NCBI GenBank assembly: GCA_032690845.1
Contig: CM064423.1
Coordinates: forward strand, 30,154,044-30,218,043
Length of the DNA stretch: 64,000 nucleotides
Source: Eleusine coracana subsp. coracana
Taxonomy: Eukaryota > Streptophyta > Magnoliopsida > Poales > Poaceae
Direction: 5' to 3'
Under the pieces are notes generated by a model. It saw nothing but the letters and a program-made list of their open reading frames with translations. It was not told where the DNA came from and made no database searches. How positions within the stretch are numbered: the first letter of the stretch is position 1; every line of letters starts with the position of its first letter. The position numbers were made by a program, and so were the translations under genes. This document shows, in pieces, positions 44,788-55,531 of this stretch.

Positions 44788-47172
44788 TACAATCTACACA
44801 CATACGCCAAGAACCATCTTTCTTAGGAACCAAAAGTACAGGAACAGCACAAGGACTAAGTGATTGACGAACATACCCACGATCCAAAAGGTCTTGGACT
44901 TGTCGTTGTATCTCCTTAGTCTCCTCAGGGTTGGTCCTATAAGCAGCACGGTTTGGTAAAGTAGCACTAGGAATCAAATCAATTTGATGCTCAATCCCTC
45001 TCAAAGGTGGCAATCCCGGGGGTATCTCAGCTGGGAAAACATCCTCATACTCCTGCAAAAGGTTAGTGACAGCAGGAGGCAAAGCACTAGAAGCAATATC
45101 ACCAAGCGAAAACAAGGCTTGTTTGCATATCAAAGCATAGCAAATATCATCAGTAGAAATTTCAGCAAGCTCAGATTTTGTGGCAAGACATGAACGACCT
45201 TGTAATTTAATTGCAGCACCCTTAGAACTTGAAGAATCATTAACATTACTTGGTGTAGAAGCAGAATTAACAGGTTGCTGAATTTCAGGGCTTTTATTTT
45301 TCAAACTAGCAGCTCGTTCTAAATCAGCTTGTACAATTTCAGCACGGGTCATTGGTAACAAAGTAATTTTAGTTCCTTTATGCATAAAAGTGTATTTATT
45401 ACTTTTACCATGGTGTACAGCATCATTATCAAATTCCCAAGGTTTACCCAATAAAAGTGAACAAGCTTGCATGGGTACAACATCACAATCAACATAATCG
45501 ACATAGGAACCAATGGAAAAAGGAACTCTGCAAGTTTGTGTTACCTTAGCTTTTCCAGAGTCATTTAACCACTGAATGTAGTATGGATGTGGATGTGGGC
45601 GTGTGGTCAAATCAAGCTTCTTAACCACCTCAGAACTTACCAAATTGTTGCAGCTTCCTCCATCAATGATGACACGTGCCCGACGGTTCTTGATGACGAA
45701 GAAAATCTGGAACAAGTTATGTCGCTGCATCACCTGGGGCTGCTGGATTTGTGTGCTAAGCACACGCTGCACAATAATATTCATATAGCCCGTGGTATCT
45801 CCGCCTCCAAGGACGAGGTCACCGCTGGTGGCAGCGACATCCTCCTCCTCATCCTCCACATCGGAGGTGCTCATGTAACCGCCATCATCTGTCGCCACAT
45901 ATGCCCGCCTACTTGGGCAATCTTTCTGCACATGGCCAAGACCATGGCAGCGGTGGCACTGAATCCCTGTAGTGCGTTCCGTCGAAGCAACAGAGGAGGC
46001 ACTACTAGCCGGTACCTGCACAGAATTTTTACCTGAGCGCGTAGAAGGGGCAGGGGCTGATCTTGGTGCTACGAAAACAACACTAGCTGGTGGGGGCGGC
46101 CGGAAAGATGGCTTGGGCAGCCCCGAAGTCCCCGTCGGCCGTGGTGGGTAGAAATTCCTGGACTTGCTGTACTCCTCAAAAGCCTGGAAAAGTCCCTGTG
46201 ATTCTTTCTCTGCAAGCATAGCATACTGGAAACACTGGTTGAGGGTATAAAATTCTTTATAATCAAGGATGTCCTGAATTTCTTTCTCAAACCAGAATAA
46301 AAGCGGCAAATCTGATCCTCTACTTTTTCAACCACAGCACAACGAATCAAACCCTTCTGAAGCTCACTAAAATACTCCTGAACAGTTTTATCTCCTTGAT
46401 CTAAACGCTGCAATTTATTACGAATTTCTCTATAAAAAGAAAGAGGAACAAAACGATCACGCATTTCTACCTTAAGTTCTTCCCAAGTAGTAGGCAAATC
46501 AGTTTCAGCAGCTAGACCACTCCACCAAACAATAGCAAAGTCCTTAAACTCACTACTGGCTTGTCTAACTCTATGTTGTTCAGGAACAAGGTGGGCATTA
46601 AATTTTTGTTCTACTGTCATTTCCCAATCAAGGTAAGCATCACCATCGTACGTACCCGAAAACGAAGGAATTGAAAACTTAATTTTAGCATACGGATCAT
46701 CTGGAGCATGGTTACCTTGTGTGCGACGATTGTGGTTGTGGAAACCACCCATACCTTGAGGGTTACGCTGCAAACGACATCGTAACCTTGCGGTCCTTGT
46801 AGCTGACCTATCGACGGTGCCATCAGCCTTATACACCGTTGCTTCATCATGATCGTCTTCAACGTCGTTGTTGGTGTTGGTGTTGTTGTTGGTGTTGTTG
46901 TTGTTGGTGGGGTTGGTGTTGTTGTTGGTGGTGGTGTTGGTCTTGTGAGCGGTCTCCAATTCGACAACCTGATCGGTTAGCTTAGAGACTCTCTTATCCA
47001 ACCGCTCAATGCTTTCTCCTAGGTGAAGCTTGGTGACGGCGTCGGTGACGGCCCTGGTGATCGTCTCTGCCAAATCACTCTGAACCGCCTGCAAAGCCTT
47101 CTGTAACTGATTTTGGCTCACGCACTCATCCAATTTTGAGGGTGAAGCACCCTCCCCGTCGCTTCCTGACAT
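44788..47172 (-). pseudogene. CRM-like gag-protease-RT start, one frameshift
   Basis: Starts MSGSDGEGASPSKLDECVSQ at 47172. It has a long Asn/Thr tract, the gag core KIKFSIPSFSGTYDGDAYLD, and then loses one T in a T-run at about 46284 relative to its relatives. This shifts the frame within LRK-EIQDILDYKEF. After that: CCHC knuckle CHRCHGLGHVQKDC, protease IIDGGSCNNLVSSEVVKK, and the RT N-terminus GIEHQIDLIPSATLPNRAAY to WRMCVDCR. The single-base deletion and the 3' truncation inactivate it. Otherwise it is well preserved. Confidence 0.88.
46866..46940. repeat. Expanded GTT/GGT tract in gag
   Basis: About 25 codons of mixed Asn/Thr with one Pro on the minus strand. It is the longest of the three copies of this tract in the window. 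Confidence 0.85.
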
Positions 47173-47660
47173 CAGAAACACCAAAACAGGAAACAAAAAG
47201 TGAAGGTTATCCCTACAAAACTACTAAGCAGTGGTGCCTCTCAACACAGCAAAAGTAAGCTTCTTGCAAAGCTCTTACAAAGTTCTGAAAACAACAAAGC
47301 GAAGGATACCATGGAGAAGTGTTCCACGATTGCAAGGGTTACAAAATAACCTATGTGCTGTCCAGAAGAAGTATGTAGAGCTAGGAAGGCCAAATATATA
47401 TATATGAGTGGCACACAAATCAAAAACAGATAGTAAAGCTGAATAAGTGCCCAAGTAACTTGTCCCTAGTTGCTGGTCTAACTATGTCCTAGAACAATAG
47501 TGATAGCAAAGAAGAAACATGGAGACAAAGGGACACAGTCGATAACAGGAGGCTTAGTGTAAAACAGCCAAACTCAGAAATTCCAAGGGGCTAGATGGAG
47601 CACTAGTAGGAATCCCAAATTTCTTTTTTTTTATTTTATTTTTTTGATATTTTTTTTCCA

Positions 47661-48792
47661 AGAACCATTTTTCCTGTACTTTTGATTATTAAAGGCTCTA
47701 CAATCTACACACATACGCCAAGAACCATTTTTCTTAGGAACCAAAAGTACAGGATGAACACAAGGACTAAGTGATTGACAAACATACCCATGATCCAAAA
47801 GGTCTTGGACTTGTCGTTGTATCTCCTTAGTCTCCTCCGGGTTGGTCCTATAAGCAGCATGATTTGGTAAAGTAGCACCAGGAATTAAATCAATTTGATG
47901 CTCAATCCCTCTCAAAGGTGGCAATCCCGGGGGTATCTCAGCTGGGAAAACATCCTCATACTCCTGCAAAAGGTTAGTGACAGCAGGAGGCAAAGCACTA
48001 GAAGCAATATCACCAAGCAAAAACAAGGCTTGTTTGCATATCAAAGCATAGCAAATATCATCAGTAGGAATTTCAGCAAGCTCGGATTTTATGGCAAGAC
48101 ATGAACGACCTTGTAATTTAATTCCAGCACCCTTAGAACTTGAAGAATCATTAACATTACTTGGTGTAGAATCAGAATTAACAGGTTGCTGAATTTTAGG
48201 GCCTTTATTTTTCAAACTAGCAGCTCGTTCTAAATCAGCTTGTACAATTTCAGCAGGGGTCATTGGTAACAAAGTAATTTTAGTTCCTTTATGCATAAAA
48301 GTGTACTTATTACTTTTACCATGGTGACAGCATCATTATCAAATTCCCAAGGTCTACCTAATAAAAGTGAACAAGCTTGCATGGGTACAACATCACAATC
48401 AACAGAATCCTCATAGGAACCAATGGAAAAAGGAACTCTACAAGTTTGTATTACCTTAGCTTTTTCAGAGTCATTTAACCACTGAATGTAGTATGGATGT
48501 GGATGTGGGCGTGTGGTCAAACCAAGCTTCTTAATCACATCAGAACTCACCAAATTGTAGCAGCTTCCTCCATCAATGATGACACATGCTCGGCGGTTCT
48601 TGATGACGAAGAAAATCTAGAACAAGTTATGTCACTGCATCATCTCGGGCTGCTGGATTTGTGTGCTAAGCACATGCTACACAATAATATTCATGTAGCC
48701 CGTGGTATCTCCGCCTCCAAGGACAAGGTCACCGCTGGTGGTAGCGACATCCTCCTCCTCATCCTCCACATCGGATGTGCTCATATAACCGC
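47661..48792 (-). pseudogene. CRM-like protease and RT start
   Basis: Continuation of the gag at 52692 across the nested element. Frames 48553-48260 and 48296-47631 overlap. A base missing near 48325 causes the shift (GGTGACAGCATC where relatives have GGTGTACAGCATC). Protease part: DVIKKLGLTTRPHPHPYYIQ and VVPMQACSLLLGRPW. A stop also falls near the IDGGSCYNL-type active site region (about 48560-48620). The RT start reaches WRMCVDCRAFNN and runs into filler. Confidence 0.8.
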
Positions 48793-49432
48793 TGATCAGG
48801 ACATCACCCTTATGGATACACCCAGCACTCCGCCAACCAAAATGCAAGTTCATGCGCGACAACTGAATTTACGGGTGAGCTTGTTCCTAATGATTCCTTT
48901 ATGTGATTTTGAGAATAGATTGCTACCTAATGAATTAATTGTTATTAGAAACCATGGAGATGATGATGAGATAGCTGGGGAGGTGATTGGAGACGTGATG
49001 GGCCAGCAAGGACGTCCAAGCCAAGGTGGAGGCCCAATCAAAACCGACTTCGAGTCTGTCTCGGAGCCCAGGACCAGTCTGCACTAAAACGGTTGCCCAG
49101 AACGCATACGTACTGGGATTTGGACGTTATATATATGCCTGTAAAGATAACGAAAAGCCCTTTCCAACCCAACTGGTCCCATGTCAAAATTCGTCCCGAG
49201 CCGTCGGCAATCGCCGAAACAATTCGACTTCCAGAATCTGTCCTGGTGCTGCGACACTGTAATCGGTCTTTGGGCCATGTATCGAGTTGAGCCCACTTAG
49301 GGCTGCGTCCAGGGGGTCTTGCACGACCCTAGGGTCCTCATATACAGCCGCCGCCTCTTCATTAGGGTTTGGGTTTTGTTTAGATTATTCTGTTGATAAC
49401 AGTTTCGCCGTTTGATCGGTTTGTGAGACCCC
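48793..49432 (+). repeat. 5' LTR of the right non-autonomous CRM-type element, 3' end deleted
   Basis: Starts TGATCAGGACATCACCC and stops matching the 3' LTR after GTGAGACCCCAA. Leader sequence GGTCATTGTGTTGTTGGTC follows directly. The U5 end and primer site are gone. Confidence 0.88.
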
Positions 49433-50292
49433 AAGGTCATTGTGTTGTTGGTCTAGTACTTGTTCTTTGGTCTTGTTTGAGTCGTGTGTGTCCTTGTTCA
49501 TAGACAATCAAGAAAAAAAAATCAGATTGTTGCACACATTGAGAGAATAGTACTGCTGGAATTATTTGCACTAAATATTTATTTAACATCTAGCCTTCTA
49601 CTTTTTGTGTGCAAAAGAAACTTAGAGTGTTTTCTGTTGCACGTTATTCCTTGAGACAAGAGATTTCTGCACGTTGTTGCATATGAGAATTGTCGGTTCA
49701 GTTCTACATGTACATCTATTCCTTACGTAAAGAGTGCAAAAAAGAAAGTTTAGGTTTTTTCTTTGTGCTATAAAGTTCGCAACTCTTGCTGCAGTTCTAT
49801 GTCAAAAAAATCATGAAAGAAATAAAAGGCAAAGAGGTGCTGAAAAAAAATAAGAAGAAAAAGCCGCACCTATAACAAAAGAAAAAAACGAAAGGAGAAG
49901 AGGAAAAAAATTCAGAATTGCTTGCAGCCTTTGTGTCCTTTGTTGAGCCATTTGCTTGCTTGCTTGAACTAGGTCCGAGACAAGTTTAGGCCAGTGACAT
50001 AGACTAGCTTGGGACTATTATTCAGTTTTGCAACTTCTGAATTGAAATTTTGCTAATCCTTGCTACTATAAATTACCTACCTAGCTCTACATATATCCTT
50101 CTGAATAGGCACTGAACTTTGGACCCTCGCAATCGTCGGATCACACTCTCCAAGGTATCCTCTATTTTTCTATTAAGAATCTTGTAAAAACTCAGTTAGG
50201 TGCTGCCATTTGCTTGTTGAGAGTTTCCACCGTAATCAAACAGTAGTGATAGGAAAATATACTCTTGTGTGTTTTCTTGTTTTCTATTAACA
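49433..50292 (+). other. Leader of the right non-autonomous element
   Basis: 0.86 kb without coding signal, with an A-rich purine stretch at 49805-49915 that resembles the A-rich run in the leader of the complete CRM-like element. The segment from about 50006 is shared with the left non-autonomous copy. Confidence 0.7.
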
Positions 50293-51900
50293 ATGACAGG
50301 TTACAACACTGATGGTGATGAGTCGATGGTGTCAAATGAGGTTGATACAAGTGTTGTAGCACAACGAGTGCTTAGTTATCAAATGGAGAAGGTAGAGCAA
50401 AATCAAATAAACAACTTGTTTCAGACTCACTTTATTGTGAAGGATCGACGTTGTCGTGTCATCATTGATGGAGAGAGTAGCCACAACATCGCAAGCTTGG
50501 AATTGTTCGAGAAGCTCGGCTTGACCACACAGCCACACCCATGTCCATACTACATCCAATGGGTAAATTCTTGTGGTAAGATGAAGGTAGATAAAACTGC
50601 ACGCATTGAATTTTATATTGGTTCTTATAAGGATAGTGCAGAATTTGATATAGTACCTATGCAAGCATGTCATTTGTTATTGGGTAAACCTTGGATTTCT
50701 ACAAATAATGTTTTGCACAATACCATTACTAATAGCTACTCATTTAAATACAATGGTAGAAGGGTTACTCTTACACCAATGACCACAGCTGAAATTTTAG
50801 AAGAGGATCAACAACGATTTGAGAGAAGAAAGAATGAACCGTTTAGGATAGAATGGGCTATTTCAAATGTCGCAACACTTTCATCAAAATCTGAATTGCT
50901 AGAGGATGAACATATTTCTTTGCCTCTTGTTACAACTAATATTTTTCAGCATATACACAAAGAAGATGATAGTAGGAACGATAAAGAACAGGTCGTTGCT
51001 TCAGGTAAGAGCTTTCTTGATATGATGGATTGTTCCAATAGTCTTGCTATATCGGAACCTTATGATCATGTTCCTTTGTCACAAATTGATTTACCTAGTG
51101 GTCCGTGTGATAAAGAGGAGTTGTGTGTCAATGCTTCATTTATACCTTTGCCACAACAAATGAATGAGCTTGATGCTTTTGCTTATGATTCACCCACTAG
51201 TGCAGAAATTAAACGTTTGATTTTAGTTACATGTCAAAAGGATGAGCAGAAATTATTTTCTTCTCTAAATACTTTAGGTTATATTGAATTTGATATTCTT
51301 TGTAATCTAAGTACTTTAGAGAAGCAAATGTTCTCTCAAACTAAGTTGCCTTTATTGATAAGAAACATTTTTTATGCTATTGGCAAGTATGATCATAGAG
51401 GTGTATTTATGGCACATAGAGTTTATGTTTGTTCAAATCTGAAACATCCTCTTGGTTTGCAACTAAATGACCAACTAGAAAACTTTAATATCAACTACCA
51501 TGTCATGTCATCTTTTTCTAGTATTTCTAAGATCACACATTGTCTACCTTGTGATAAGAGTGAGAATGATGCTCATATTGCTGACCAAGTTTTCAAAGGG
51601 ATTATTAATTTGCACGGAATGCCTTCTACTGTAGATTCTCATTGTGATGACAAATTTCATAATGCATATAAATATGAGTTGCATCCCAAGTTTGGGAATA
51701 GTTCCACAATTAATATTTCAGATTTGAGACCATACATGGGAGAAAGAGATGAGCTCGAGTCGAGGACGACTCTAATTCGAAAGAGGGAGAATGATGAGGA
51801 CATCACCCTTATGGATACACCCAGCACTCCGCCAACCAAAATGCAAGTTCATGCGCGACAACTGAATTTACGGGTGAGCTTGTTCCTAATGATTCCTTGA
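50293..51900 (+). CDS. Chimeric protease-like / integrase-scrap protein of a non-autonomous CRM-type element
   Basis: 535 codons from MTGYNTDGDESMVSNEVDTS. An upstream in-frame ATG at 50269 would give 543. Residues ~45-170 match CRM protease: VIIDGESSHNIASLELFEKL (relatives have DGGS; here DGES), FDIVPMQACHLLLGKPW, RVTLTPMTTAEILEEDQQ. Residues ~175-400 are unassigned. Residues ~410-450 match integrase core (CLPCDKSENDAHIADQVF, INLHGMPSTVDSHCDDKF), with the second catalytic Asp missing: autonomous VSDRDAKF corresponds to DSHCDDKF. Then NISDLRPYMGERDELESRTT and a tail inside the 3' LTR, ending 108 bp into it. Gag, zinc knuckle, RT and RNase H are absent. The frame is fully open and shared with the broken copy at 39587. 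Function is unknown. Expression is doubtful because the 5' LTR is damaged. Confidence 0.75.
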   Translation: MTGYNTDGDESMVSNEVDTSVVAQRVLSYQMEKVEQNQINNLFQTHFIVKDRRCRVIIDGESSHNIASLELFEKLGLTTQPHPCPYYIQWVNSCGKMKVDKTARIEFYIGSYKDSAEFDIVPMQACHLLLGKPWISTNNVLHNTITNSYSFKYNGRRVTLTPMTTAEILEEDQQRFERRKNEPFRIEWAISNVATLSSKSELLEDEHISLPLVTTNIFQHIHKEDDSRNDKEQVVASGKSFLDMMDCSNSLAISEPYDHVPLSQIDLPSGPCDKEELCVNASFIPLPQQMNELDAFAYDSPTSAEIKRLILVTCQKDEQKLFSSLNTLGYIEFDILCNLSTLEKQMFSQTKLPLLIRNIFYAIGKYDHRGVFMAHRVYVCSNLKHPLGLQLNDQLENFNINYHVMSSFSSISKITHCLPCDKSENDAHIADQVFKGIINLHGMPSTVDSHCDDKFHNAYKYELHPKFGNSSTINISDLRPYMGERDELESRTTLIRKRENDEDITLMDTPSTPPTKMQVHARQLNLRVSLFLMIP

Positions 51901-52691
51901 TGTGATTTTGAGAATAGATTGCTACCTAATGAATTAATTGTTATTAGAAACCATGGAGATGATGATGAGATAGCTGGGGAGGTGATTGGAGACGTGATGA
52001 GCCAGCAAGGACGTCCAAGCCAAGGTGGAGGCCCAATCAAAACCGACTTCGGGTCTGTCTCGGAGCCCAGGACCAGTCTGCACTAAAACGGATGCACAGA
52101 ACGCATACAGACTTGGATTTGGACGTTCTATATATGCCTGGAAAGATAACGAAAAGCCCTTTCCAACCCAACTGGTCCCATGTCAAAATTCGTCCCGAGC
52201 CCTCGGAAAGCGCCGAAACAATTTGACTTCCAGAATCTGTCCTGGTGCTGCGACACTGTAATCGGTCTTTGGGCCATGTATCGAGTTGAGCCCACTTAGG
52301 GCTGCGTCCAGGGGGTCTTGCACGACCCTAGGGTCCTCATATACAGCTGCCGCCTCTTCATTAGGGTTTGGATTTTGTTTAGATTATTCTGTTGATAACA
52401 GTTTCGCCGTTTGATCGGTTTGTGAGACCCCAACTTGTGAGATTCATCGTATACTTGCAAATTTGGTTGCATTCTTCTTTGTTCTTGCTTGTGTTCTTGA
52501 TTTGCAGGCAAGGATAAGCCTTCTCGGCGAGGTCAATCGTTCTTGAACGGTTGATAACCAGAGGAAACGTTGTGCTGCGATTGCGGGGTTCAGAACGTGT
52601 CGTTCGGAAGCCGGATCGATTTGTGTATCGCCTCCGCCTTAATCAAGATTATCAGAACCTATCGGAAGATCGGGAACCCTTGTTCACATCA
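51792..52691 (+). repeat. 3' LTR of the right non-autonomous CRM-type element
   Basis: 900 bp from TGATGAGGACATCACCC to TTCACATCA, after the purine-rich CGAAAGAGGGAGAA. The ORF stop (TGA at 51898) corresponds to a Leu codon in the 5' LTR copy, where the tail frame stays open further. Confidence 0.92.
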
Positions 52692-53948
52692 ACCGCCATC
52701 ATCTGTCGCCACATATGCTCGCCTACTTGGGCAATCTTTCTGCACATGACCAAGACCATGGCAGCAGTGGCGCTGAATCCCTGTAGTGCGTCTCGTCGAA
52801 GCAACAGAGGAGGCACTACTAGCCGGTACCTGCACAGAATTTTTACGTGAGCGCGTAGAAGGGACAGGGGCTGATCTTGGTGCTGTAGAAACAACACTAG
52901 CTGGTGGGGGCGGCCGGGAAGATGGCTTGGGCAGCCCTGAAGTCCCCATCGGCCATGGTGGGTAGAAATTCCTGGACTTGTTGTACTCCTCAAAAGCCTG
53001 GAAAAGTCCCTGTGATTCTTTCTCTGCAAGGATAGCGTACTGCAAACACTGGTTGAGAGTATAAAATTCTTTATAAACAAGCATGTTCTGAATTTCTTTT
53101 CTCAAACCAGAATAAAAGTGGCAAGTTTGATCCTCTACTTTTTCATCCACAGCACAACGAATCAAACCCTTCTGAAGCTCACTAAAATACTCCTGAACAG
53201 TTTTATCTCCTTGATCTAAACGCTGCAATTTATTACAAATTTCTCTATAAAAAGAAGTAGGAACAAAATGATCACGCATTTCTACCTTAAGTTCTTCCCA
53301 AGTAGTAGGCAAATCAGTTTCAGTAGCTAGACCACTCCACCAAACAATAGCAAAGTCCTTAAACTCACTAGTGGCATGTCTAACTCTATGTTGTTCAGGA
53401 ATAAGGTGGGCATTAAATTTTTGTTCTACCATTATTTTCCAATCAAGGTAAGCATCACCATTGTACTGACCCGAAAACGAAGGAATTGAAATCTTAATTT
53501 TAGCATACGGGTCATCTGGAGCATGGTTACCTTGTGTGCGACGGTTGTAGTTGTGGAAACCACCCATACCTTGAGGGTTACGTTGCAAATGACGTCGTAA
53601 CCTTGCGGTCGTTGTAGCTGACCTATCGACGGTGCCATCAGCCTTATACACTGTTGCTTCATCATGTTCGTCTTCAACGTCGTTGCTGGTGTTGGTGTTG
53701 GTGTTGGTGTTGATGGTCTTGTGAGCGGTCTCCAATTCGACAACCTGATTGGTTAACTTAGAGACTCTCTTATCCAACTGCTCAATGCTTTCTCCTAGGT
53801 GAAGCTTGGTGATGGCGTCGGTGACGGCCCTGGTGATCGTCTCTGCCAAATCACTCTGAACCGCCTGCAAAGCCTTCTGTAGCTGACTTTGGCTCACGCA
53901 CTCATCAAATTTTGAAGGTGAAGCACCCTCTCCTCCGCTTCCTGACAT
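52692..53948 (-). pseudogene. CRM-like gag (upstream part of the split copy)
   Basis: Starts MSGSGGEGASPSKFDECVSQ at 53948 and stays open to the insertion. It has a short Asn/Thr tract, the gag core KIKISIPSFSGQYNGDAYLD, and a zinc knuckle that reads QRHCCHGLGHVQKDC instead of QCHRCHGLGHVQKDC. The first ligand Cys is lost and a new Cys arises two positions later, by two transitions. With the knuckle changed and the reading frame broken downstream, it is not functional. Confidence 0.85.
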
Positions 53949-55531
53949 CAGAAACACCAAAACAGGAAACAAAAAGTGAAGGTTATCCCTATAAAACTAC
54001 TAAGCAGTGGTGCCTCTCAACATAGCAAAAGGAAGCTTCTTGCAAAGCTCTTACAAAGTTCTGAAAACAACAAAGCAAAGGATAACAGAGAGGTGTGTTC
54101 CACGATTGCAAGGGTGACAAAATAACCTATGTGTTGTCAAGAAGAAGTATGTAGAGCTAGGAAGGCCAAATATATATATGTGAGTGGCACACAAATAAAA
54201 AATAGATAGTAAAGCTGAATAAGTGCCCAAGTAACTTGTCCCTAGTTGCTGGTCTAACTATGTCCTGGAACAGTAGTGATAGCAAAGAAGAAACAAGTAG
54301 ACAAAGGCACACAGTCGATAACAGGGGGCTAAGTGGAAAACAGCCGAACTCAGAAATTCCAGGGGGCTAGATGGAGCACTAGTAGGAATCCCAAATTTCT
54401 TTTTTTTATTTTACTTTTTTGATATTTTTCTCCAAGTGAAGGATACCAGGGAGGTGTGTTCCACGATTGCAAGGGTTACAAAATAACCTATGTGCTGTCC
54501 AGAAGAAGTATGTAGAGCAAAGAAGGCCAAATATATATATGTGAGTGGCACACAAATCAATAACAGATAGTAAAGCTGAATAAGTGCCCAAGTAACTTGT
54601 CCCTAGTTGCTGGTCTAACTATGTCCTAGAACAGTAGTCATAGCAAAGAAGAAACAAGGAGACCAAGGCACACAGTCGATAACAGGGGGCTAAGTGTAAA
54701 ACAGCCAAACTCAAAAATTCCAGGGGGCTAGATGAAGCACTAGTAGGAATCCCAAATTTCTTTTTTTTTTTATTTTTTTGATATTTTATCCAACTCACTA
54801 ACAAAGGGGGAGAAACTACAAAACATTTCAGCTCAAACAGAGCTAGGACATGGCCTACAGAAATTCTTGAAGTTTCCGAAAACGTCGGGTTTCAACTTGA
54901 ATGAATTTTTTTCTTTATCTTCCCGATTTTTTTTGAATTTTTGACGAGGGCACACAGGGTGTAGCTGAGTGTGGGTCACATCAACTATTTGTCAAAAATA
55001 TCTTGTAAAAATTTCAGCCAAAATGGACAACCGAGCGAAAAGTTATGGCCGTTTTATCGAAGGGGTGTCGGAATCGATTATGAAGAAACCCGGGGTTTGA
55101 GTGAAACCCGAGTCGGGTTTGGGGTCGGGTAGGGATTTCTTTGGCGGGGTGGATGCAGCGGAAAGTGAAATTTGTGAGAATTGCTCCGAGGTGTTGAGGG
55201 TAGGATTAGGGTGGGATTAGGGTGGGCGTGTTGATCAGTCAACCCTAGCACATAAAGCCGATAAAACCGAGGATGGTGAAGGGGATGGTGGCTAGGGTTG
55301 CAAAGGAAACACTACTGACGATAAAAACACAAACTAAACCAGTGACTAAACAAGAACTAGGGCATAAACTCAACACTACGGACTCTGAAATTGAAATATG
55401 CAAAGGCTAAACACGTGGTTATCGGCGGGGAAAAAAATTTTTGGCTTTTCTGTGGACGATAGGAAGAACACGAAAACAAAACTAAAGGGTAGTGCGAACC
55501 TGACGGTGCACCTGAAGCTCTGATTACCACT
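53949..55531 (-). other. Leader with a ~355 bp tandem duplication, and primer site
   Basis: The segment 54078-54435 is repeated at 54437-54788 (TGCAAGGGT.ACAAAATAACC, TGAGTGGCACACAAAT, GGGGGCTAGATG.AGCAC blocks). The leader then runs to the primer site TGGTAATCAGAGC on the minus strand (55529-55517), again with the extra A. No coding signal. Confidence 0.85.

Larger units (their letters stand above)
44788..47660 (-). mobile_element. Truncated CRM-like copy (leader, gag, protease, RT start)
   Basis: Minus-strand fragment of the 920 bp-LTR family without LTRs. It starts in the leader at about 47660 and runs through gag and protease to the RT motif WRMCVDCR at 44788, where it is joined to the Athila-like spacer. 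Its upstream end is joined to another copy of the same family that is cut at nearly the same RT position. Confidence 0.85.
48793..52691 (+). mobile_element. Non-autonomous CRM-type element with an open 543-codon frame (right copy)
   Basis: 3,899 bp with target-site duplication ACCGC (48788-48792 and 52692-52696). Excision in silico rejoins the host gag cleanly. 5' LTR 48793-49432 (its last ~260 bp and the primer site are missing), leader 49433-50292, open frame 50293-51900, 3' LTR 51792-52691. The parts of the LTRs that can be compared (~640 bp) differ at about 17 positions by eye. LTRs are homologous to the autonomous 920 bp family. Confidence 0.92.
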
